Of a stretch of 64,000 bases of DNA, positions 1-7,829 are shown in pieces. How positions within the stretch are numbered: the first letter of the stretch is position 1; each line of letters starts with the position of its first letter. The notes below the pieces were generated by a model. It was not told the DNA's origin. It saw only the letters and a list, made by a program, of their open reading frames with translations, and did no database searches. The stretch covers positions 1-64,000 of the forward strand of contig JAIOPN010000015.1 in assembly GCA_021413865.1 (NCBI GenBank), in the 5' to 3' direction. The DNA is from Planctomycetota bacterium. GTDB lineage: Bacteria; Planctomycetota; Phycisphaerae; Phycisphaerales; Phycisphaeraceae. A program made the translations under genes and the position numbers.

Positions 1-85
1 AGCGCTGCAACCCGCACAAAATGTTCCCCGGCGCGAAACGGTGTGCGGACTTTGCGCCGAGGAGGCAGATTGCGGCGTGACGCAA

Positions 86-179
86 GCCTAACGAAAACGG
101 TCAACGACGGGAGCCGGTCGCCGGGGATGTTGAATTTGACTCTGAGCGAAACGGCTGTCTCACGTTAACTGTGTTAAGC
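86..179 (-). other. attC-like recombination site (candidate)
   Basis: Read on the minus strand this stretch begins with GCTTAAC (179-173), which fits the integron inverse-core consensus RYYYAAC. It ends with GTTAGGC (92-86), which fits the core consensus GTTRRRY. Between them an inner pair (GTTAACG near the first, CGTTGAC near the second) is almost complementary, as L''/L' boxes of attC sites are. The site lies directly downstream of the stop of the 199-534 gene, where an attC is expected. Length about 94 bp fits the usual range. No integron integrase is visible, so this is only a candidate. A short open frame may continue beyond the left edge but cannot be supported. Confidence 0.35.
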
Positions 180-198
180 GCGCGTGATGGTCGGAGTT

Positions 199-534
199 TC
201 ATTGTGAGTCACGCGGCGGCTTCGTCGTGTCGGATAGATCGGTAATCACAGGCCTTTGTCTGCGTAGCAGTAACAAGCTGGCGATGCCCAAACCCAAAGG
301 AATCGTTAAACAAAGACCGTCAGACCCGAAGAGGGCATCACGCCAGCCTGCGATGACCATAACGACTATGCCACATGCGATGCTGAACCATGTGAAGTGC
401 CTTCGGCGTTCTTTGACAGGGATAAGGAGCGCACCGATTACAGCGGTCAGAAATGAAAAGATTGAGACGATGAGCGCACCGACAAAACTGAAAATCACCA
501 CAGGGTCAACGCAGCCGGCAAAAATGATGTGCAT
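199..534 (-). CDS. small membrane protein of unknown function
   Basis: The product is 111 residues with three hydrophobic segments: about residues 8-38, a second around 48-62, and a third around 75-90. They are separated by a positively charged loop containing KERRRH, and the C-terminus is polar. I do not recognise a family. The start overlaps nothing, and the upstream gene on the same strand ends 15 bp away, so the two may be cotranscribed. An attC-like site follows the stop. Base composition is more AT-rich than the core genes further right, which fits a transferred gene. Confidence 0.55.
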   Translation of the reverse strand: MHIIFAGCVDPVVIFSFVGALIVSIFSFLTAVIGALLIPVKERRRHFTWFSIACGIVVMVIAGWRDALFGSDGLCLTIPLGLGIASLLLLRRQRPVITDLSDTTKPPRDSQ

Positions 535-549
535 AGGACTCGGCTATCT

Positions 550-1254
550 TCATCTGCGCGCCCTTGAAACAAGCGGTGCTGCCCGGACAAAATCATTGGC
601 TACGGATTCTTCCACCATCCACCGACCCATGTCTGCATACGAGACAGGCAACCACGAGTTTGGTGCGCCCGGCCAGTCGGCGGAGGCGACGGGACGCTCG
701 GCGCTACCTCGGGAGTTGACCGCGGCTCGAACGAGCGTCCAGCGAAGCGACGCAAAAACCCCCGTGCCGAGGGCATCGACGACGGCTTGCTGTTCAGTTG
801 CCCCACGACCCATATTGCCTGGCATCCACGAGAAGAAACGCATAAGCCGGCTCGCCGGCTTTCCCGGCAATGAGGTGAGCAGCGTGTTGATCATTATGAT
901 GCGGTCAACCCCTGCGGCAATCATGGAGTCCCTAACTGTAGCCATGTTTGCAGAAAGCAGTGCGGGGCGATCATGCGTTGCCGCCGTCACTCCGAGGGCG
1001 GTGAGCACCGCATCTGTCCCGGAAAATGCGTCTGCGAGAGCAGCCCCATCAGCGAGAGACTCGACAACGACAACACGCGAGCGGCCCGGCACGTCGGTGA
1101 TGCGCTCTGGCCGCGAGCGGACGATGGCAGTGAAGTCGATTCCCTCGGTGCGGCACACGCTAAGAATGCCTTGGCCGAGACCACCCGCCGCCCCGATGAC
1201 GGCCACATGACGAGGCAGCAGCAGGGATGACCTAATTGTAGCTGTTGTCGTCAT
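550..1254 (-). CDS. NAD(P)-binding Rossmann-fold oxidoreductase (NmrA/atypical SDR type)
   Basis: The 234-residue protein has an N-terminal dinucleotide-binding motif GAAGGLGQG (about residues 22-30) after a beta strand. An acidic/Ser-rich second nucleotide-binding stretch and an Asn-rich segment (IIMINTLL, around 145) follow, as in NAD(P)H-binding proteins of the NmrA/atypical SDR group. These proteins bind NAD(P) and act as reductases or redox sensors. The substrate cannot be told. A GTTAGGC motif lies 25 bp upstream of the ATG on the coding strand, as at integron cassette junctions. It may share a transcript with the small membrane-protein gene downstream. Confidence 0.7.
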   Translation of the reverse strand: MTTTATIRSSLLLPRHVAVIGAAGGLGQGILSVCRTEGIDFTAIVRSRPERITDVPGRSRVVVVESLADGAALADAFSGTDAVLTALGVTAATHDRPALLSANMATVRDSMIAAGVDRIIMINTLLTSLPGKPASRLMRFFSWMPGNMGRGATEQQAVVDALGTGVFASLRWTLVRAAVNSRGSAERPVASADWPGAPNSWLPVSYADMGRWMVEESVANDFVRAAPLVSRARR

Positions 1255-1279
1255 GGTTGAAGATGCGCTGCTGCGAACG

Positions 1280-1299
1280 GCCTAACGTATCCTTAGGTC
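1280..1299 (-). repeat. short palindrome containing GTTAGGC core-like motif
   Basis: The minus strand reads ACCTAAGGATACGTTAGGC. CCTAA and TTAGG are inverted arms around a 7-bp spacer, and the second arm is a GTTRRRY core-site match. The stop codon TAA of the upstream DUF6010-like gene lies inside the first arm, as often happens where a cassette gene meets its attC. At about 19 bp it is far shorter than a normal attC, so it could be a collapsed site or chance. Confidence 0.3.
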
Positions 1300-1694
1300 G
1301 GTCGCGAAGTCCTCCGAATACAAATCAGCGCGGCTAAGTAGGCAGCAGCTACGACATCGTAGGCAAGACACCAACCCGGCCACCAGACAGGGACACCGGG
1401 GTTCGCTATCACTGCGTGATGAAAGAAGTCAAAAACTCCGTGAAGTGCCAAGCCGGCGACCACAAGCCATGGAGTCTTCCGGAACCCAAGCGCAGCCATG
1501 GCCACAAACACGAGTGCAGGAACGGCCTCCGCGACAAGGGAACCTGTGGACTCGGCCATCACCGCGAATAGGAGATATAAGGTGGCAATGACGATCAACA
1601 CGACTGGGTAGAAGCTGCGCTCCTTGTCGAAGCCAATCACGGTGGCGAACAATCCAACTGCAGTTGCAGCGGTGATTCCAATGGCGTATTCCAT
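1293..1694 (-). CDS. multispanning membrane protein, DUF6010-like
   Basis: From the internal ATG at 1694 the protein is 133 residues with four hydrophobic segments and a conserved-looking HGVFDFFHH segment near residue 88. That segment and the overall plan resemble DUF6010 membrane proteins of unknown function; the family assignment is from memory. I prefer this start to the upstream one because the extra residues would translate a GTTAGGC core-like motif (1731-1725) and look non-conserved. The last codons run into the palindrome at 1280-1299. The gene sits 126 bp downstream of a recombinase fragment. Confidence 0.65.
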   Translation of the reverse strand: MEYAIGITAATAVGLFATVIGFDKERSFYPVVLIVIATLYLLFAVMAESTGSLVAEAVPALVFVAMAALGFRKTPWLVVAGLALHGVFDFFHHAVIANPGVPVWWPGWCLAYDVVAAAYLAALICIRRTSRPT

Positions 1695-1724
1695 TTTGTT
1701 TCTTCGAGGCGTGGTGCCTACGCG

Positions 1725-1731
1725 GCCTAAC
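1725..1731 (-). other. GTTAGGC core-site-like heptamer
   Basis: The minus strand reads CGTTAGGC here, 30 bp before the chosen ATG of the DUF6010-like gene. The same octamer occurs at 1280-1287 (25 bp before another gene) and 86-93. I could not find a matching RYYYAAC partner on the upstream side, so a full attC is not shown. It may be a lone attI-type core site, a decayed site or coincidence. Confidence 0.25.
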
Positions 1732-1820
1732 GACTCAACCTCAGCGACCCGGACCACGGGACGCGTGGATTGTAACCGGAGCGAGATGCCGCTGTTCGCT
1801 GCTCCCTCAGCCTGGCCGGG

Positions 1821-2063
1821 TCACGAAGACCCTTGGGCTGTACGCGAGACCTTGAATGTGAACGAAGGCATCGCCTCAACGGCCCCCGCCACGTCGAGCA
1901 GCGCGGGGTCGGTGAAAACCGACATGGTCAGGTCGATCGTGCTGTGCCGCATCGCCTCCATCGCCGTGCGGGGCGGGACGCCCGCCTTGGCCAGGTGAGT
2001 ACCGAAGGTGTGCCGCCGCGCGTGGATGTCCATCACCCGGCCGCGCTCGTCGCGCTTGGGGAT
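1821..2063 (-). pseudogene. 3' fragment of a planctomycete-type tyrosine recombinase (copy 1)
   Basis: About 80 codons match the C-terminal catalytic part of planctomycete phage-type integrases: IPKRDERGRVMDIHARRHTF, then THLAKAG and MRHSTIDLTMSVF. Box II normally reads HALRH and here is HARRH. The catalytic tyrosine position of MSVYTDP is phenylalanine, so even this part could not cut DNA. There is no N-terminal domain and no credible start: upstream in frame lies the tail of the beta-helix gene region. It is clearly homologous to the fragments at 4337-4615 and 7388-7705. It is a remnant left by recombination or decay. Confidence 0.85.
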
Positions 2064-2130
2064 CGCCTCGTTCCGCGACCAAGTGAAAAGCTCCCCGAAG
2101 GTAACGCCCCGCCCTCGATCCACCGAACTG

Positions 2131-4227
2131 TTAGTGGCCGCATGGCGCAGCGGCCTGCACGGGGGGTGGGTACTTCCATTCCCGAGCGGGAAGTCGTGGC
2201 CTGAGTTCGTCAGAATAGAGCCCCATTTTCTCCATGGGGATCGCAGTGAAGCCGGGCAATGCGGTGAAAACCTGTGAATCGGCTCTGAGACGAAAGTCAC
2301 CTTTTGTGGCGTTGATGAAGCCCGGGTCGTGATCGATGACCATCGTCTCGCTTGAGTTCAATCGCCAGTTCCCCCCGCTCGCCTGGCCGCACATGACCAT
2401 CACATTGTTCTTCGCCCGACTCTCGCGCGGTTGACCGGGCTTGGGGTCCATGAAACCCACCAGCGCCGGGTACCTCGTGGTGAAGGGTGGCTGGGTGATG
2501 TCCACGTCCTGAAGCAGAAGCTTGGTCCAGAAATGGCCATCTTCGCCACGCAGCGCCTTGGCCCAGACCGCATCGTTCCACGGCGCCGACCCCAATGCCC
2601 GGCGACACTCGATGAAAAGGTTGTTCTCCGCCACCAGGTCGTGCCCGCCGTGGGAGAAGACGGTGCCGAATGATCCCATGCCCGGATCCCCGCAGCGGAA
2701 GAAGACGTTGCCGATGACGCGGTCGCCGCCGTCACCGTCGTCGAAATAAATGGCGGCATTGCCGTGACCCATGGGCTTGCCGATGTGGTGCCAGAAGTTG
2801 TACTGGATGACATTGCCCCGGCAGGAGGGGTCGCGGCCTTTATAGCAGGCGCCGGCGTCGTCGGTCTCCGTGCAGACGGTGTGGACGATGTTGAACTCGA
2901 TGACGTGATCGTTGCCCTTGATGCCGATCGCCATATGCGGGGCGTCGTGCAGCAGGTTGTGGGCTACTCGGTTGCCCACACCGTGGACTTCGATCGCCGA
3001 GGCGTAGGTGAACTGGTGTTCGGAGAAGCGCCAGATGTGGTTGTTGACGGCCCCGTGGCCGGCGGCTGTGAGGGACTTGCGGTCGCCGCCATCGAGCAGG
3101 AGGCCGCCGGTGCCGGTGTGGTGAATGTCGCACGCCTCGACACGGTGGGCACTACCGCCAGAGACCGTGACCCCGCGCTCACGCGTGTTTCGGATCAGAC
3201 ACGCCTGGAGGCGCACGTCTTCGCCCCCGCGCACTTGAACTCCATCCCCCATCGACGCCTCGATGGTTAGCCCACGCACCACGACATGGCTCGCGCCATC
3301 GAGCGCCAGCACCGGTTCCTTGAGCGTGGAGAGCACGATACGCGCGTTAGCGATCGGCGCCGGCGGCCAGAAGTAGAGCGTGTGGGTCCGGGGATCGACG
3401 TAGTACTCGCCCGGTTGGTCGAGTTCTTCGAGCAAGTTGATCGCCTTGTAGCGACGCGGGGAAGGATTCCCCTGATGGAGACCGTAATGGCTCGGGCCCG
3501 CAAGCCTGATCTGTCGTTTCTGACGGTCAATTGACGCTACCTGGATGGCTTCTTCATACCAGTCATAGCACCAATAGCCGTGGAGCCAAACGCCCGCGTC
3601 GGTGTTCCACCGCGCAGGGCGGTCGCCTTCGTACTCGAACACACCGGGCTTGCCGGACTCGTCGCCTGTCCGCGGGCTGGCGCCGGGATCGATGATCTTG
3701 GCGATCGTCGCCCATCCCTCGTTGGGCCAGCGTGCCAGCGTCATCCGCTCGTCGTTGAAAAAGAGTTCGGGTAACGGCGGGGCGCCGCGGAACTTGACCG
3801 GTGTTTCATCAATGGCATGGACGCCGGCGCCGTGCAGGTCCACCTTCAACACGTGCGGCCTGGCGGTGACGTCCAGCCTTGCAAGCGCGGCCGCATTACG
3901 GACAGGCTCGAATGCCGATGCCGCCAGCACGACGCCCCCGATCAGCCGGACCTCCGAGCCGGCGGCGGCCCGCCACTCGACCGGATGCGCGGCGGAGCCC
4001 GAATCCTCCGCGCTCAATCTAAAGGTTTCGGCGCGGCGATACGTCCCCGAATGCAGCACGGCACATCTGGACTGGTCACTGCCGCACTGCCGCAACGCTT
4101 CGCGCGCTCGCTCCAAGGAGGCGAATGGACGCTCCGCGGTGCCGGGATTGGCATCATCGCCGTGCGGGTCAATGTGAAACTCGGAGGGGACCACGGATGA
4201 ATCAGATATGCCCGACGCGAAACTCAT
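2131..4227 (-). CDS. right-handed parallel beta-helix repeat protein
   Basis: The protein is 698 residues. After an opening FHIDPHGDDANPGT typical of pectate-lyase-superfamily beta-helix proteins comes a long series of short repeats with stacked Asn, Val and Gly. Examples are HVVVRGLTIEASMGDG, GVTVSGGSAHRVEACDIHHT and HNLLHDAPHMAIGIKGNDH. These repeats build a parallel beta-helix that usually binds or cleaves acidic polysaccharides; a lyase or hydrolase role is inferred. No signal peptide is visible. The start is fixed by an AAAGGAG ribosome site 6 bp before ATG. GTTAGGT lies 22 bp upstream, and recombinase fragments lie on both sides. Confidence 0.85.
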   Translation of the reverse strand: MSFASGISDSSVVPSEFHIDPHGDDANPGTAERPFASLERAREALRQCGSDQSRCAVLHSGTYRRAETFRLSAEDSGSAAHPVEWRAAAGSEVRLIGGVVLAASAFEPVRNAAALARLDVTARPHVLKVDLHGAGVHAIDETPVKFRGAPPLPELFFNDERMTLARWPNEGWATIAKIIDPGASPRTGDESGKPGVFEYEGDRPARWNTDAGVWLHGYWCYDWYEEAIQVASIDRQKRQIRLAGPSHYGLHQGNPSPRRYKAINLLEELDQPGEYYVDPRTHTLYFWPPAPIANARIVLSTLKEPVLALDGASHVVVRGLTIEASMGDGVQVRGGEDVRLQACLIRNTRERGVTVSGGSAHRVEACDIHHTGTGGLLLDGGDRKSLTAAGHGAVNNHIWRFSEHQFTYASAIEVHGVGNRVAHNLLHDAPHMAIGIKGNDHVIEFNIVHTVCTETDDAGACYKGRDPSCRGNVIQYNFWHHIGKPMGHGNAAIYFDDGDGGDRVIGNVFFRCGDPGMGSFGTVFSHGGHDLVAENNLFIECRRALGSAPWNDAVWAKALRGEDGHFWTKLLLQDVDITQPPFTTRYPALVGFMDPKPGQPRESRAKNNVMVMCGQASGGNWRLNSSETMVIDHDPGFINATKGDFRLRADSQVFTALPGFTAIPMEKMGLYSDELRPRLPAREWKYPPPVQAAAPCGH

Positions 4228-4336
4228 GCTCGCTCCTTTGCCAATCCCCCCACCTAACCTCTTACCGGTCCCACTCGTCGGTCGTTATCCGTAGCATAAT
4301 GATCTGGATTCCGTTCAACGGGAGGCCTCACCGACC

Positions 4337-4615
4337 TCACCACGCATTTGCTGGCATCGGGACGACCGTGGTGACCTTGGCCATGAACGAAGGCAGCGCC
4401 TCCACCGCCCCCGCCACGTCCAGCAGCGCCGGGTCGGTGTAAACCGACATGGTCAAGTCGATCGTGCTGTGCCGCATCGCCGCCATCGCGGTGCGGGGCG
4501 AGACGCCTGCTTTGGCGAGGTGAGTGCCGAAGGTTTGCCGCAACGCGTGGATGTCCATCACGCGTCCCCGCTCGTCGCGCTTGGGGATTCCCGCCGCCGT
4601 CAAGTCGTCGAGGAA
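4337..4615 (-). pseudogene. 3' fragment of a planctomycete-type tyrosine recombinase (copy 2)
   Basis: About 92 codons resemble copy 1, starting at FLDDLTAAGIPKRDERG and running through HALRQTFGTHLAKAG, MRHSTIDL and MSVYTDP. The His-Arg box, second His and catalytic Tyr positions are all kept in this copy. It lacks the N-terminal and most of the catalytic domain. Its homology begins within 20 bp of the stop codon of the glycoside hydrolase gene upstream, so the junction is abrupt. The tail ends at a different place from copies 1 and 3. Confidence 0.85.
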
Positions 4616-4632
4616 CACGGGATCAGACGATC

Positions 4633-7248
4633 TCAACTCATCGCCTCCAGCGTCTTACGCACCGTGGCGAAGTAGGCCGACACAGGGCCCTTGAAGAGGG
4701 GGTGGCCGGTCTGGGTGAGTTCCATAAAGTTGTTCTGCTCGTACCACTCGTAACCCGTAAAGCCGGACCGCACCGTGTCTGCTGTAAGCTGCGCGGCGAT
4801 TTCGTTGAAACGATGGCCCAGGCCTTGGTGCATGCAGCGACTGACGACATGGACGGGAACACCGTGCCTGCGCGCCAACGGGAGGATCTCCTCGTGGACG
4901 AAGACACTCCAGGGACTGAACCACTTCACCCGGATTTCGTCGAGCAATCCGTCCGTGATCCAGCGGCGCCACTGCAGGGGCAACTGCATGCGCACGTTCA
5001 GCGACGATGGCACCTCGACGCCGGATTCTACCTCCACAGAGAACTTCTTGCCTTTGGTCCGCACGAGCCGGCTCGCGTCGGCAATAAACTGAGTGTAGAA
5101 GTCACCGCGGATGTTGCGGATTTTTTCGTAGTCGGCGTCGTCGAGCCGTGGGTCACGGCCGTACAGCCCGCGGAACGCCTCCAACACCGGTTGCGCGAAA
5201 GCGTACTTGAGGTAGTGCATCGGCCCGTTGTGGTGGCAGTAGGTGCGGATGGAAACGCCGTCCACGCCCGCGGCGAGGTGGCCCCTGACCCGCCCGAGCC
5301 AGATGGCGCGCGCCTGCGCGTGCGCCGGCTCGAGCAGCGTCGGCATGCTATCGGCCTCGTCGAAGATGAGACCGATCCCATCGGAAGCCCACGAACGCCG
5401 CTGGATCACGGCCTCAGTCTGGTTGTTCCAGCCCTGCCATCCTTTCCAGAACGAGAAGCCGCGTTCGAGGCCGCCGGAGGTCGCCGGCGTGGTGACGCAG
5501 GGCCGGCCGTCTGCGTCAAACGCCTCGGCGAACATGAAGCCTCGCTGCCAGAACTCGAACTTCTTGCCATCGATCTTGATCGCAAGGTAGGGCTTGTTGG
5601 TCTTGATGCCGGTGATCTCGATGTACCAGTTCTTCGCCGTGCCGGTATCGTCGACATTGCCGACGGGTGTCCAACGCTGGTGCCGACGCTGCACGGCGCC
5701 GGTCCTGACCGTGGCGCGCAGCGGCGTGTAGCGCCGGTTATTACTTGAAACAAATACCTTCACCGCCCCGGGCTTGATCGCGGGAACCTCGACGTCACTG
5801 TAAACTACGATGCGGGTTACAGGCATGTTGGGCTTGCTCTGCCACGCCGGATTGGCGTGAAAGGTGGCGCCTCGCGCCGCGGCGATCTCGGGCACAACGG
5901 AGGAGTAGGCGTTGTCGAGCTTGTCCCAGGCCGAACTGTTCCGGAACGGCTTGCTCACCGTTGCGAAGTTCATGCCGATGTCGAAGGTCTTAAGATTGGT
6001 GTGAAATTCCAGACCCTGTCGGTGCGCGGAGACGACGGCGGCGCGGAGGAAGTTGCCGCACTCCTTGAACGTCCGTGTGTACTGCTTGCCCCAGAACGCC
6101 CCGAACTCTCCAGCCCAATAAAAGCTGGGCCAGTTGCTGTAATCAATCCATTGCACGCGCTGGATTCCCTGCTCTCGCCACGCGGCGAAGTCGCGGTCGA
6201 GGCGCTGCGGGGTATAGTGCGTCGCGTGGAGGTTGTCGGGCGGGTCGTAGGTCAGACTGAGCACAAAGTCGCGGGCTCGCCGTGCCTCAGGCACGTCGAT
6301 GGCGACGAACGCGGGCTCTACCCCCTTCCGTTCCGAAGCAGCCTTGAGCCGGTAACGCCCGCCCGCGCCGTCGGTCACCGCCTTGATGGTGAACCTCCCG
6401 CCCTTCCAGCGCAGCTTGATGGGGACCTCATTACCCAGCGGGTCCATCAGCCGCAGCTTCAGGTCCGTGGGCCTGCGTTCGCACTCGCCGGTGACGGTCA
6501 TCGCTCGGCCGTTGAGCGCCGCGCCGACGCCACTAACGACCGCGGGCGGCTCGAACTTGTAGAGCTTGCCCAGGCTCAGCGCGTCCTGCGAGCCGTTACC
6601 CGAAGCGTGGTTCCACGTGCCGAACTCGTCGATGTAGGTTCGCTGACGGGCGATGTTGAAGCCGGCGCTCCTGCCGTTGCGGAATACCTCGCGCAAATCG
6701 AACCACGCGAAGAGCCAGCGCACACGCAGGCCGGAGATGGAATAGCCGCTGATCGTTTCGTCCCACCAGCGATATCTGCGGAGCCGCACACCATCGAAGG
6801 CGCTGGACTGCGCTTCGGGGTAGGGAAAGTGCGTGCCGACGACGGCCTCCGACAGCGGCTCGGAGTCGCGGTGCGGCCCGGAGGAAACGACGGGCGTCTT
6901 GCCCGAGAGGTTGAAGTAGAACTGCACGTACCCCAGGCCGTCGTCGAAGGGATCGAAAAGAATTTCCAACTCGTCGGCCATGCTCTTGCCCCGGGCGCCG
7001 GACAGCGCAACGATCGAATCCACAAAACAAGCGCCTACCAACAGCGTCCTGTCGTTGCCCAGGATGAGGAATCGGCTGTCGTCCCAACAGGGGCTGGGCG
7101 CGTAAAGCAGTTCAAAGCCGGAATACACGCGGTGGTTGGCGAGGATGCGCTCGCGGATTTTCCGTGGTGTGGGGTTGGCGTCGCGTTCCACAACGGCGTG
7201 CTTCCGCGAGGACGACACGGCGAGACGGGTGGCGGAAGGGAATTCCAT
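4633..7248 (-). CDS. CBM9-like domain fused to a TIM-barrel glycoside hydrolase-like protein
   Basis: The 871-residue protein has two parts. Residues about 30-230 look like a family-9 carbohydrate-binding/DOMON-type domain (WDDSRFLILGNDRT, DELEILFDPFDDGLGYVQFY). Residues about 330-870 look like a (beta/alpha)8 hydrolase, with GIQRVQWIDYSNWPSFYW, then an acidic GLIFDEADSMPTL and ending in a Trp/Tyr-rich barrel strand (FTGYEWYEQNNFME). The catalytic acids cannot be fixed by eye. No signal peptide is evident. The likely role is binding and hydrolysis of a polysaccharide or glycoside. The neighbours are recombinase fragments and the beta-helix gene, so the pair may be a mobile carbohydrate-use module. 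Confidence 0.75.
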   Translation of the reverse strand: MEFPSATRLAVSSSRKHAVVERDANPTPRKIRERILANHRVYSGFELLYAPSPCWDDSRFLILGNDRTLLVGACFVDSIVALSGARGKSMADELEILFDPFDDGLGYVQFYFNLSGKTPVVSSGPHRDSEPLSEAVVGTHFPYPEAQSSAFDGVRLRRYRWWDETISGYSISGLRVRWLFAWFDLREVFRNGRSAGFNIARQRTYIDEFGTWNHASGNGSQDALSLGKLYKFEPPAVVSGVGAALNGRAMTVTGECERRPTDLKLRLMDPLGNEVPIKLRWKGGRFTIKAVTDGAGGRYRLKAASERKGVEPAFVAIDVPEARRARDFVLSLTYDPPDNLHATHYTPQRLDRDFAAWREQGIQRVQWIDYSNWPSFYWAGEFGAFWGKQYTRTFKECGNFLRAAVVSAHRQGLEFHTNLKTFDIGMNFATVSKPFRNSSAWDKLDNAYSSVVPEIAAARGATFHANPAWQSKPNMPVTRIVVYSDVEVPAIKPGAVKVFVSSNNRRYTPLRATVRTGAVQRRHQRWTPVGNVDDTGTAKNWYIEITGIKTNKPYLAIKIDGKKFEFWQRGFMFAEAFDADGRPCVTTPATSGGLERGFSFWKGWQGWNNQTEAVIQRRSWASDGIGLIFDEADSMPTLLEPAHAQARAIWLGRVRGHLAAGVDGVSIRTYCHHNGPMHYLKYAFAQPVLEAFRGLYGRDPRLDDADYEKIRNIRGDFYTQFIADASRLVRTKGKKFSVEVESGVEVPSSLNVRMQLPLQWRRWITDGLLDEIRVKWFSPWSVFVHEEILPLARRHGVPVHVVSRCMHQGLGHRFNEIAAQLTADTVRSGFTGYEWYEQNNFMELTQTGHPLFKGPVSAYFATVRKTLEAMS

Positions 7249-7387
7249 GCTGGTTATCTTTCTGAGATTCGATCAAAGGCCCACCCGAGCCGCCACGGCT
7301 GCAACTGGAGAGCCGGTATTTAACCGCGGGCCCACGACCGTTGCGGACAATACGATGCAGTCTACCGCCCGAACCCCGTTGGCGGCA

Positions 7388-7705
7388 CTACACAGTGCGA
7401 TGGGCGGCTTTATGACCAATCGACGCGACCTTGGCCGTGAACGACGGCAGCGCTTCGACCACACCTGCCACATCAAGCAACGCGGGGTCGGTGTAAACCG
7501 ACATAGTCAGGTCAATCGTGCTGTGCCGCATCGCCGCCATCGTGGTACGGGGCGAGACCCCGGCCTTGGCGAGGTGCGTGCCGAACGTATGCCGCAGCGC
7601 GTGGGTGTCCATCCCCCGATCCCGGCCATCGCGCTTGGGGATCCGCGCCGCAGCCAGGTCCTTGTCAAAAACGCGGATCATGTCGGCTGCCACGGGGAAC
7701 AACCT
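7388..7705 (-). pseudogene. 3' fragment of a planctomycete-type tyrosine recombinase (copy 3)
   Basis: This is the longest of the three fragments, about 105 codons. It adds LATRLFPVAADMIRVFDKDL before IPKRDGRD, matching the segment that precedes the His-Arg box in full-length planctomycete integrases. HALRHTFGTH, MRHSTIDL and MSVYTDP are intact. There is no N-terminal half. The stop lies 139 bp upstream of the glycoside hydrolase start, close to the spacing (109 and 126 bp) seen between the other two copies and their downstream genes. Confidence 0.85.
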
Positions 7706-7829
7706 TGTCGCCAGCGGCATTGCTTGCCTTGCCATTTCCTATTCGTCGGCAAGGCCTACACTCAGTGGCAAAGTAACTAACAGGCTCTAATACAAAGCCC
7801 TTTCCGGGAGACAGGCGTAAACTATCTCC

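Noticed and set aside
227..1210. Plus-strand open frame of 327 codons at the left end
   Set aside because: It runs antisense through two minus-strand genes, one with a clear NAD(P)-binding motif, and has no recognisable domain.
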